Shown: one piece after another, positions 1 to 13,200 of the stretch
Layout: every line of letters starts with the position of its first letter
How positions within the stretch are numbered: the stretch's first letter is position 1
Assembly (NCBI GenBank): GCA_949752735.1
Contig: OX457040.1
Location: forward strand, 870,357-934,356
DNA: 64,000 nt
Reading direction: 5' to 3'
Source of the DNA: Lumbricus terrestris
Lineage: Eukaryota; Annelida; Clitellata; Crassiclitellata; Lumbricidae
The notes under the pieces: generated by a model
What the model was told of the DNA's origin: nothing
What the model saw: the letters and a program-made list of their open reading frames with translations, nothing else
Database searches by the model: none
Position numbers and translations under genes: made by a program

Positions 1-3000
1 GGGCAACACGAAAGACGCATTGCGGTTGATCACAAACGAATTGAAGGACGTCACGAAAGCGATTGAGTTCTGTAAAGAACACGACGATCAAGAATTGTGG
101 GAAGACCTCATCAACTATTCCACCGAGAAACCATGTACGCTCGCAAAACGTTTCTCACAAGTTGCTTAGTTTATGCTAATGATAATTGTAGTTATAACAA
201 TTAATTGCTAATTAATTAATAGTAATTTTAAAATTAATAATATCTGTTGGTTTGCTGCTGTTTAGTGACTCTGTGTGGTAACACAAACCATTAGCATTGA
301 TCGCCCTCCTCCTTTATCCAGGCTGGGGACTGGCACTGCCAGAGAGTACAAGCAGTGGTAGATCTGTCTATCTGTCTGGATATAAAAGATTTTATGGTCA
401 CATTTTAGTATTCTTATGAACACATTTGCATATTTACGAATGCAAGGTTACAGGATTTTTTCTCTATGTTCATTTTTCGTTAAAATCTCACAACTGTTGA
501 AAATTCATTGATGGTGTTATATCAGTGATATATCCATGCGTTGGTGTTTAAGAGTTTACACAGTTATGGTTGTGAGTGGCACTATAGAGATTACTAATTA
601 TACTTGACCACTTGACCTCGGCCAGGATTGCCTCTGTGTAGTGATCTCAAAGTGGCGCTATATAAATTCTGATTGATTGAATTAAATTGCATTACAATTG
701 CATTACAAATACTTGCTTACGTTTGGTTACATGTGTTTGTAAAATGTTTTGTGGCGTTAATTGTAAATGTTGTGTGTTCTCGTTCAGCGTTCATTTCTGG
801 TCTGTTGAACAACATTGGAACGCATGTCGATCCAATCATTCTCATCCAGAAGATTCGACAAGGATTGGAAATTCCCGGTCTGAGGAATTCCCTCGTTAAG
901 ATCCTTCAGGACTACTATCTTCAGGTAATTAGTTGTCATGGAAACGGTTGTCAAGGATATGCAATCTACATGTAATCTAATCTAATCTAATAAAGCATTT
1001 GTAAAGCGCTTCTCACAGCAGAGCTATTCAGAAGCGCTCTCAGCGTGACAGGCCCATGAAAAGAGAAATGTCTTCAAGCAGCGAAAAGATGCAGGTGAAT
1101 TCCCCACAAGAATCCTGCTACGAATTGCAGAGGGAGGAAGGTGATTCCACATTGAGGGACCAACAATAGCAAAAGTCGATGCTAGGTTGATGACCAAAGT
1201 ACACATGGATGAAGGTGGTCAGCAGAATGAAGAGGGCATGAAAATCATGCAGAGAGCCGCTTGTGCATCAATTCAAAGCCCTTCAGGGACAGTAACTAGG
1301 AGCAGAGCCTTGTATTATGTATCTTGTATTATGTATCTTGTATTATGTATCTTGTATTATGTATCTTGTATTATGTATCTTGTATTATGTATCTTGTATT
1401 ATGTATCTTGTATTATGCATCTTGTATTATGTATCTTGTATTATGTATCTTGTATTATGTATCTTGTATTATGTATCTTGTATTATGTATCTTGTATTAT
1501 GTATCTTGTATTATGTATCTTGTATTATGTATCTTGTATTATGTATCTTGTATTATGTATCTTGTATTATGCATCTTGTATTATGCATCTTGTATTATGT
1601 ATCTTGTATTATGTATCTTGTATTATGTATCTTGTATTATGTATCTTGTATTATGTATCTTGTATTATGTATCTTGTATTATGCATCTTGTATTATGCAT
1701 CTTGTATTATGCATCTTGTATTATGTATCTTGTATTATGTATCTTGTATTATGTATCTTGTATTATGTATCTTGTATTATGTATCTTGTATTATGTATCT
1801 TGTATTATGCATCTTGTATTATGCATCTTGTATTATGTATCTTGTATTATGTATCTTGTATTATGTATCTTGTATTATGCATCTTGTATTATGCATCTTG
1901 TATTATGTATCTTGTATTATGCATCTTGTATTATGTATCTTGTATTATGTATCTTGTATTATGTATCTTGTATTATGCATCTTGTATTATGCATCTTGTA
2001 TTATGTATCTTGTATTATGTATCTTGTATTATGTATCTTGTATTATGTATCTTGTATTATGTATCTTGTATTATGTATCTTGTATTATGCATCTTGTATT
2101 ATGCATCTTGTATTATGCATCTTGTATTATGTATCTTGTATTATGTATCTTGTATTATGTATCTTGTATTATGTATCTTGTATTATGTATCTTGTATTAT
2201 GTATCTTGTATTATGCATCTTGTATTATGCATCTTGTATTATGCATCTTGTATTATGTATCTTGTATTATGTATCTTGTATTATGTATCTTGTATTATGT
2301 ATCTTGTATTATGTATCTTGTATTATGTATCTTGTATTATGTATCTTGTATTATGTATCTTGTATTATGTATCTTGTATTATGCATCTTGTATTATGCAT
2401 CTTGTATTATGCATCTTGTATTATGTATCTTGTATTATGTATCTTGTATTATGTATCTTGTATTATGTATCTTGTATTATGTATCTTGTATTATGTATCT
2501 TGTATTATGCATCTTGTATTATGTATCTTGTATTATGTATCTTGTATTATGTATCTTGTATTATGTATCTTGTATTATGTATCTTGTATTATGTATCTTG
2601 TATTATGCATCTTGTATTATGCATCTTGTATTATGTATCTTGTATTATGTATCTTGTATTATGTATCTTGTATTATGTATCTTGTATTATGCATCTTGTA
2701 TTATGCATCTTGTATTATGCATCTTGTATTATGTATCTTGTATTATGCATCTTGTATTATGCATCTTGTATTATGTATCTTGTATTATGTATCTTGTATT
2801 ATGCATCTTGTATTATGCATCTTGTATTATGTATCTTGTATTATGTATCTTGTATTATGTATCTTGTATTATGTATCTTGTATTATGTATCTTGTATTAT
2901 GTATCTTGTATTATGTATCTTGTATTATGTATCTTGTATTATGTATCTTGTATTATGCATCTTGTATTATGCATCTTGTATTATGTATCTTGTATTATGT

Positions 3001-4155
3001 ATCTTGTATTATGTATCTTGTATTATGTATCTTGTATTATGTATCTTGTATTATGTATCTTGTATTATGTATCTTGTATTATGTATCTTGTATTATGTAT
3101 CTTGTATTATGCATCTTGTATTATGCATCTTGTATTATGTATCTTGTATTATGCATCTTGTATTATGCATCTTGTATTATGTATCTTGTATTATGTATCT
3201 TGTATTATGCATCTTGTATTATGCATCTTGTATTATGTATCTTGTATTATGTATCTTGTATTATGGATCTTGTATTATGTATCTTGTATTATGCATCTTG
3301 TATTATGTATCTTGTATTATGTATCTTGTATTATGTATCTTGTATTATGCATCTTGTATTATGTATCTTGTATTATGTATCTTGTATTATGTATCTTGTA
3401 TTATGTATCTTGTATTATGTATCTTGTATTATGCATCTTGTATTATGCATCTTGTATTATGTATCTTGTATTATGCATCTTGTATTATGCATCTTGTATT
3501 ATGTATCTTGTATTATGTATCTTGTATTATGCATCTTTTATTATGCATCTTGTATTATGTATCTTGTATTATGTATCTTGTATTATGTATCTTGTATTAT
3601 GTATCTTGTATTATGTATCTTGGATTATGTATCTTGTATTATGCATCTTGTATTATGCATCTTGTATTATGTATCTTGTATTATGCATCTTGTATTATGC
3701 ATCTTGTATTATGTATCTTGTATTATGTATCTTGTATTATGCATCTTGTATTATGCATCTTGTATTATGTATCTTGTATTATGTATCTTGTATTATGTAT
3801 CTTGTATTATGTATCTTGTATTATGCATCTTGTATTATGTATCTTGTATTATGTATCTTGTATTATGTATCTTGTATTATGTATCTTGTATTATGCATCT
3901 TGTATTATGTATCTTGTATTATGTATCTTGTATTATGTATCTTGTATTATGCATCTTGTATTATGTATCTTGTATTATGTATCTTGTATTATGTATCTTG
4001 TATTTTGTTTCATTCGTTCATTTATTGAGAAGTTTTATCTAGCATCCCAAAGGACATATACACTTTGAAACTGTTGCTGTGGATCAGGAGGTGACTTCCA
4101 TCATCATCTTCATCATCATCATCTTCATCATCATCATCCTCATCATCGTCATCAC

Positions 4156-4231
<76 letters not shown>

Positions 4232-7200
4232 TTTGAACGTTTTCAATTTGAAATCTATCTTTACAACCAGTTAGAGAAGAGATAAACTTCTAAGCGTTTG
4301 ATTTAAAATCAACCGCTTGATTTATCTTTTATTTCTAATGCATAATGCTTTGAAAATGATGTTTTGTTTAGATTTCGCTGAGAGAGGGATGTAAGAAGAT
4401 CCTTGTGGCCGACTGTTTTCACCTTCTTACGCGGCTGATAAAGCTACAAAAGAAGGGAATACACGTTGAAGGTAGTTATCCATTGAAGCTCTCCATTCTG
4501 ATCAATATATCCCTCTCTGTCTGTCTGTCAGTTCTGCTCAATATTCTTCTCTGTGTCTCTCCTGGTTTCTGTGCATGCTATTCAGTAATTTCTTTTACAA
4601 CTTATAACTTAACTGCGTACGTGGTGTATGGATGACCCCTAAAAGGATGTAATAAAATTACGCAGATCTTTGTAAGAAAATGTAACATTTTGACGATTGC
4701 TGGTTTCCTTTTCTATTGTAGAATCTCAAACTTGTTTGGTTTGCCACGAACGAATCATTTTTCCAAGTGAGTTTAAGTTCATTTCATACCTTATGTTTTA
4801 ATTTTTTTGGAGAAGGGCAGAGTTGACAGCTACTGCATGATTATTAAATGATTGTTAAATGATTTCTCTGACCATCGCTTGGTGGCTGTGTAGACCACTG
4901 ACCTAATTTGCATCGCTTCGTTGTAAAATCTAAGTTGACATTGTTTAAATTCTGTTGCTTTTGTTTGTAGATGTTAAATTTACAAGTACAGTCCTTGTGT
5001 ATTATTGTCATCACACATTCCATGAGGATTGTTTGCCGTCGGGAAAGAGCGTGAGTTGTTTCTTCGTTTGTTCTCAAATTCATTGTTATGCTTATCAGTC
5101 TCCATTCATTCATTCATTCCAATTATTTATATATAGCGCCTCTTCAAGAGACCTGCTCCTCTTTCCTCCATTCCTCTTTCCATCTGTCATCTATGATCAA
5201 GATGGATGGATGAAGTCACCTACTCATGCAACATGTAACGATAACAGTGTAGCGATTGTATAACTACGCTACAGGTTTCTGGTCGATAATATTATTATAT
5301 TATTATTTTTATTTAATTTCTGATCGATTATGGGGTTTCAGGGATCTGATATATTTGTTTTATTTCTGTATTTTTGAGTTGCCTTTCGTGACCTAGATTT
5401 TAATGTTGATTTGCGCTTGACACAGGTCACAGCGACCGCTGACGTAGGCAGCAGTCGCTGCCGTTTCATACTAGTGTATTTTCGCACGCTATTGGCGATC
5501 GTCGCTCGGCGACTTGAAAGAGCGTGCCGCTTGCTGTCGACGAGAGTGGTCTAACTTTCGCACGGTTCTCTGCGGTGGTCCGATGATCAGAGTGAGCGAG
5601 GAATACAGCCAGCCAGACAAGCACAGGCAGGGACACGGATTGAGAAGGAAACACCGTTGGCGTGTGGGTCTGTGTACGTGTGTTTTCTCAAGGTTGAACT
5701 GGTGCATCTGTGGTCTACGTGACTGACGGCAGATGTCGCTTTTCAGAAGGAGAGATAGAGGGAGAAAGACAGCCACTGCTAGGCAGACAAGAGAGAATAC
5801 ACAGAAGCTGCACGTGGCAGCTAATTCTTGCCGCCTTGCGACAGCTGCGTTGCTGCTGGGTTGGCGCGTGCAGCTCTCCAGCTGCGCATGCGTAGTAAAG
5901 GGGACGCTCTGCAGACCAGGCGGCTATAAAAGCGAGAGCGGGCAGCTAAGGCGCAGACGTGGCCAGAATTTCAAGAGCAGCGCGACGCTGAGAGGCTCAG
6001 TTGCGCACAGGATCTCAGGGCGGTCGGATGTATTGCGGCGGTTGGTAGTTTTAGGCTCGATCAAGTTGGTGAAGCGTGGCCAGGATAAGCGCCTGCTTGC
6101 ACTAGTTGCGCATACACGGATTCTGTTGGCGATTCATTCTCTCTCGACATGGAGTCGATTTAATAAAAGAGTTAGTTTGTTGCGAGAAATACATCAGCGT
6201 CGCTGCAAGTTTTGTCTTCGCTCTCGCTTCGGATATATTCCTGGATTACTAATTCAAGGCCTCTCTTCGCCCTGTCACATGGAGTGATTTATCGTGGGCT
6301 TCGAATCGTCAGCGCTCTGTTCTCGTTCTTCGGAATTGTGTTGCGAAGCGTTTGTTCGTATTATTTGCCTAAGGGCGTCTTTCTCAAACGGCTTGGATAA
6401 ATAGCCGAAGTTGTTGTTCATTGCGAGAAATCAGCATCGGATTTAGCTGACCCTTTCGGGCGTTTCAAACTCGACGCCTTTCTGTGCGGTTCGTCGCATC
6501 TCTTGGATATCGTCTTCGTCGCTGTTCTTCGCACACGATCGGCTTTGTCCCCTGTCTTCGGACATAAGGTACGCTTTATTGGGGAATTAATACGATCGGT
6601 TATTAAGACATTTTGGGCTGAACTGAAATTGGCTGTGGGACTTGAGAGTCAATCGGGATTTAATTTAGGCATACTCCGGTTGATAGGTGTTTGCATTGAA
6701 TTGTTGCATTTGATTTTCATTGAATGTCTTTACAAAGGATAGGAACTGATAATTAAACTTACTGACTATTATGTTTGATTGCTTTGGAACATAATTGATG
6801 TCAATTGAAGATTCAATTGATTGTGAATAATAAGAAATATTAATTGGACAACTGACTTTGATCATTGATGGCTTTGAATGTGACGGATGTGGATTGAATG
6901 CTTGATTTGTTAATAAGAATAACTACTTCGTTCATTGCTAGCGATATTGACTGTGAGCTATAAAGATAGGAGTAATTCCTTTAGCGCTATGGATAATTCA
7001 AGGGCTAGCACCCCGGCCCAGCCGTCTAGGCCTTCCTCATCATTGGAGGGAGTCATGGAGGCGATAACCTCTATGCACTCATCGATACAAACTAATGCTA
7101 AGTCGACTCATGAAGCAATGACTTCTATGCAGTCTTTTATGCAGTCCAATGCCAGAGACACGCAAGAGGCGATTGCCACGGTGGAGTTTAATGTCCTGGC

Positions 7201-10200
7201 AGTGCAATCAAATGTTAGCGATGCTATTTCCTCAGTGCAATCAAATGTTAGCGATGCTATTTCCTCAGTGCAATTAAATGTAAGAGAAGAGATCTCGGCG
7301 GTAAGAGATAATGTCAGAGAAGCGCTGACGGAAGTTGCATCACGATTGGAAAGGCTAGAGGCATCGCCGGTACCCAAGCCTGCTGTGGATTTGAACCCTG
7401 GTTACCTCACCGCTATTACCACTGCGGACGCGCCATACCACTCGACCATCGGCCTGGAAGAAACTTTGGGTGCTAGGCCTAAAGATTTCGCACACCCTGG
7501 TATATTGCGAAGAAGTGACAGATTGGCTAGTAGGCCGCCAATTTCATATAGGGATTTCGGCAGTCGAAATAACTGGCCGCCTTTCCATCGTTGGGATTCG
7601 AACCCTGAAGTCACCTCCTCCTGTCCTCCCTCTATCTCTAGAGCTCGTCCACAGCAGCACGCGGTCCCATCGAGCGAGGATCCGGAAGTGGCGACTCCGG
7701 GGAGGCCGATAGGGGCGGGCGTTACAATTGGTCCCAGCCAGTGGGGTCAAATTAGTTCTAGAGATTTTGGTGATGATAGGTTAGAAGAGGAAACTGACTA
7801 TGCTAGAACAGGCGAAATGGCAATGTCTTTTGAAAGAAGGAAGGAAAGGGAATTTGCTGATAATGTGGAAATAATGTCTGATGATGGTAGTGTAGACATT
7901 GAAATCAGCAAAATAATGGAATTTAGACCTAAAACTGTTAAAATAATTGATAACAGAATGCATGCAGCACAGCAACCGGAGTTTAGAAATTTTGAAGTGA
8001 ATAAACCGATCGCTAACAAATTGTCACGGGAGGGGGGTGATAAGGTCAACCCAGTTCCTTTGGCCTCTTCGTCCCTTCCTCTCGTCGAGTATCCTCGACC
8101 GGATCCACAATGGAGGCTGCAAGCGCCGCTCGCACACGTCGATCAACAAAGAGTGGAAATGGCACCGAGTCGGGTCGACTTTACACAACCAGCGTCGGTA
8201 ATGCCGACCTATCAGTCAATGCCTGACTGCGTCCTCGACGGTCGTGCAACGTCGACCATGGTTGGTCGAGACTACGCTCGACCCGACCTTCCTCCTGGAC
8301 CAGCGGCGATGGCAACGGTCGACTGGATGCAACCATACGCTCGTCCCGACCATTCAAACATGCCGTGGAGGTATGCTCCGACCTACACTCCGAGCGCTTT
8401 CTACGGTAGCAGCGACAACCGGGTTTGGGTTGACCCGCTTCGCTGTCTCGACCCGCTTCGACCAAGCGACGCCGTCTTTCCTCGGTGGCCAACGGTCGTG
8501 GAATCGGCGAGGATGAGTTCATGCCTCGGCGCGCAAAGCTTCGGATTTAGCCGTGATGCCGAACTACCGCGATGTCAAGTGGTAATGAAGCCGACACCTC
8601 TGGAGAGAAATGAAACGACGGCCGATAATAAAGCGACGTCTGCGGTTGGTGAAACGAAAGCACTGGCGCCTACCAACGTTTCGGTCGGTCCTATCAAAAT
8701 TGTCCCGACGACCACCGTCGCAACGCAAACGACAGGCGACTAGGAGCTACCGTCGATCAGTTCAAAGGGAACAGTCAAGGAACTTGAACCGACCGCGTCT
8801 GCAACAGCTAAAGAGGGCGAGGTTAAACAGTCATCGACTTCTCCTCCTAAGCCAACACAATTCCTGAAACTCGGGTCTTTTAGCGGAAAGACGGACGTTG
8901 AAACATTCTTACGAAAATTCTCCGTGTGTGCCAGGAATAACAGATGGACGGACGAGGAGAGGTTGAACCAATTAGTAGTCTCATTGGTTGAACCGGCGAC
9001 TCATTTGCTGAGCGAGTCGAACGCAGATAGCCTGGACACTTGGACGGCTTTGGTCCAGCGACTTCGTGAACGATACGGCAACGCTGAACAACAAGCCCTG
9101 TTCCAAACGCAGCTAAGCACCAGGAAACAGAAAGTCGACGAGGACATGGGCGTCCTGGTGGACGACATCCGACGTCTCTCCACGCGAGCCTATCCGGGTT
9201 CCTCGACGGCTCACAGCGAAGCAATTGCTGTTCGGGCATTCTTGGATGCCCTGAGAGATAGAACGCTTGCTCTGAAAATCCGAGAGCGAGAACCGAAATC
9301 CCTCGACGAAGCCTACAAGGTAGCGATGCGATTGGACGGCTATCAGAAAGCAGAAGTCGGTGGCCATGAACAGAATGAACGACGATATGGACGTGTTAAC
9401 GCTGTCAGAGAAGAAGAAGAATCGGTGGTGGAGGCCCTGCTACACCGCATAGAACAGTTGGAGAAACAAGCGAAACAATCGGTGCCGACGCCTCAGTACA
9501 GAGACAATAATCGCGGGTCATGGAGAGGCCAGAACGGGTCAACAAGAAACGAATGGTCGAACGCCAATGGAGGCAATGGACGGGGAACTCCACGGTGTTT
9601 CCTATGTCATCGGCTCGGTCATTTGAGCTCGGCCTGTAGAAGTCGACCACCGAGAGAAGTGGAAACGGAGGCAAGACCATCGCCGCGGAGATGCTTCGAA
9701 TGTTCAGCAACGGACCATATAGCGCGCTTTTGTCCTCTTCGACAACAGCAGCAGGCTCCACCTAGCGACAACTTTGGACAACCTGTGGGCGATAACCACG
9801 ACAACCCCAGCGTTGGTCGTGTGTTCGCTGTTCGGTCCGCTCCAGCGCCGAGCAGGGACCAGCGGAACGGGCAGAACCAGGAGCGTCGGTCGCGAAGGTC
9901 GCCATCATCGTCGAGGAGGCGAGACAGTGGTCGGAACTCACCAAGAGAGGAGCGACGCTGTTTCTACTGTGACGACCCCTCCCACCTCCTGCGGGAATGT
10001 CCGCTCCGCAATGGGTCTTCCGACGACCACCACTGGCGATCGCTGGGTGAAACGACAGGAAGTCGTCCGCCTGAGAACTTCACGTCAGCTGGGTAACTCT
10101 GTTGAATGACCGCTTAATTTGCGGCCATTTTGAATACAGGGAGATGCCTGTAACACTGGTTTGGTTTGTTTTTGATGAATACATTTTTGATTTACATGTG

Positions 10201-13200
10201 GAAGGCTTTACATGTGTGTGTTACTGTGTAAATAACTGTATTCTTGCATCGTATGTTGTGCATAGTATTAATTTTTGTATTGCATTGCCGACTGTCTGAT
10301 TAATGTTTGCAATGGTGATATAGATTAGTATTGTATTGCATTTGCAATGAAGCGATGGACGATTTTATTATTTCCTCTCCTGTAGACAGAAAACTGGACT
10401 GTCATTGCCTGCATTGCGCTATATAAATATTGGTTTTACCTGTTGATGTATATATAAGATTGCCTGTGTTATTTAAGGCCTTGATCACGATTATGTGACC
10501 TTGAACTTAGACTTGCAGTGGAATTAGCCATGATGATGTGATTATGTGATATTATGACCTGCGTTAAAATAGTAGGCCTATGTCTTTAAGAAGTAATTGT
10601 GAGATAACGCTCAAAGTCGAAATCTGCATTAGGCCTATGTCCCGCTCTATCTATAACATGATTAATTAAAAAATAATTTTTAGAGATTTGTGCAGTTAAA
10701 TTTTAATGCTCCTAATCTCTGTGGTAGAGTTTTTATATGCGTAACGATTGTCATCGCATATATATATAATTGTATGGATGCATAACTGATGATTTAAAGA
10801 GGCGCTGAATGAATGCTTTAAGGCCCATATTGCGCTTAACTGCAATCTGTCGGGATTAGGCCTATATATATATAGTTTGCCGTGATGAGCCCATATAATT
10901 CTGAGGATTTGAAGACAAATTTCGGCATTTTATATCAATTAGGATGATAGGCCTACTTGTTTTAATAGCCTAACGCTGAGGAATAGGCGATAATTTAGTT
11001 ATGCTGTGTAATTTTTGCATTAGGCCTAGTTTTGCGGTTTTGCCTGATTCCGCCTGCAATGGAATTATATGGTTAAACTGCGAGGCCTAATAATATTAAT
11101 TAGGGCTAGAAATAATAATAATAATTAGGATCCTTTTTGTGTATAATGAAAAAGGCTGGCCGTTCAATTTCCTATTTGAGCTATAGGCAAAACGTGCCAT
11201 GTAAGGTTTATCGATAATTCTAGCTTTAAAAGGTTTTGCTAAGTTTTGTTGATTGACCTAGTTCTGAGGCCTAATTTTGCAATGTCACAGATGCGAGTTT
11301 TTGCTGGTCGTGTTCAGTTCCCACGACTCCTACAGCTGCAATTGTAGAGAGAGGGGGAGAACGACGGCGACACAATAAAGGCGATCGCGCTCGTCCTTGG
11401 CCCTGATTTATCAGTGCATATAATGTCACTTTGGATGGCCAGATTATTGATTGCTTGAACGTAAGGAAATCAGCGGAAATATAACCTTATATTTGATTTG
11501 TTGCATAGGACTGTAATATACAGTTTTAATGCATAGATTTTATCCTAATTTTTAGAAGAGCTTAATTAGGATTATTTTCACTTTGTGCAGAGACAACGCG
11601 ACCTCGGTCGTACGATGCACATGGGCCCACATGTATAGAGGTGATGTTCAATTGCCTAATTCTAACAACCAGACGCACGCTGTAGATGCACTGCGGGGGG
11701 GGGAATAGAGACACAGGAGTCGACGCATCAAAGAGCGGCGATTAATTAGCAATCGTTGTTTCCCAGGCGCGTGGGTGGTCCCGTTAGTCTCCGCTGCATC
11801 TCTGATAGAATGGAGGAAAGATAATAGGCCTTGATGCTATGCAATGATGCATAAGGATTTATAGTAGACTAAAGTGGCCTAACTGTTGATTTGCGCTTTA
11901 TTAAAATCATGATAATCCTTTTAGGCCTAGGATTTTTACGATTATGCAATGTGACTGTAATTGCAATAATATGTTACTTTAGCCTATGTTTAAATGGCCT
12001 ATTTTAATTCTGTGCATAATCGGTTGCATTTTTAATAATTAAGTAGGCCTACTGAAAGATGTTGGGAAGGGAGTGGCTTATTAAGCTGAAGTTAGGCTTG
12101 GTCTCTTACGGTAAGCTTTGATGGGGAGCCTACGGATAGTTATAATGAGCATTGGCCTTTGGAGACTTAAGCTGTGTGTGTAGTCTCAGGTAATTTGCTA
12201 TGATAGTACCGTTGTTAATGGGATTAGAGACTTAGGTTTAACTGCTTAGATGAGTCTTTAAATGTAGACGTTTGCCTACAGTGAAATGCCTAAAGAAGTC
12301 TCGATGGTAAAGGCCAGGGGTGGCCTATTAATCAGATGACCTGTTGTAAAGGTGACGTAGGCCTAATGGTGTTTGTAACTGTGTCGTGGGTTCTTAAGTC
12401 AATGTTTGCCGTAGGATTCTTGGTACATAACTGAACTGAAGGAAGCCTTTATATACTTTCTATATATATAAATGCTTTTGAGCTTCACTGAACGCTTAGC
12501 GATGGAGCTATATAAATATTATAATAATAAATGTTTCTTTCGCTTGAACTGACATTTAACGCTAAAATGTGAACTTTCTGATGCTTACGTTGATGACTGT
12601 TCATTGCATATATTTTTAATTCTTGCATTTGAATCCTTGATGTAAAAATTGGAGTATGGCCTTACTAGCATTTCAGGATCCATTTGTCCAATTAAAGGGA
12701 TCCTGAAATCAGGGAGGGCCGAGAATAGTGTAGCGATTGTATAACTACGCTACAGGTTTCTGGTCGATAATATTATTATATTATTATTTTTATTTAATTT
12801 CTGATCGATTATGGGGTTTCAGGGATCTGATATATTTGTTTTATTTCTGTATTTTTGAGTTGCCTTTCGTGACCTAGATTTTAATGTTGATTTGCGCTTG
12901 ACACAGGTCACAGCGACCGCTGACGTAGGCAGCAGTCGCTGCCGTTTCATACTAGTGTATTTTCGCACGCTATTGGCGATCGTCGCTCGGCGACTTGAAA
13001 GAGCGTGCCGCTTGCTGTCGACGAGAGTGGTCTAACTTTCGCACGGTTCTCTGCGGTGGTCCGATGATCAGAGTGAGCGAGGAATACAGCCAGCCAGACA
13101 AGCACAGGCAGGGACACGGATTGAGAAGGAAACACCGTTGGCGTGTGGGTCTGTGTACGTGTGTTTTCTCAAGGTTGAACTGGTGCATCTGTGGTCTACG

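Noticed and set aside
1187..4068. Three overlapping plus-strand frames of about 900-950 codons encoding a hydrophobic repeat
   Set aside because: They are the 14-bp minisatellite read in each frame, inside a VPS41 intron.
4022..4285. Poly-Asp (minus) and poly-Ile (plus) proteins
   Set aside because: Both are translations of the (CAT)n microsatellite.
5466..6742. Several short LTR frames, including one of 184 codons, identical in both LTRs
   Set aside because: No domain, and conservation between LTRs reflects recent duplication rather than selection.
10097..12670. Hidden pol gene of the LTR element
   Set aside because: No long frame and no YXDD, DDE or protease DTG-type context could be seen on either strand; a profile search would be needed to exclude heavily decayed remnants.
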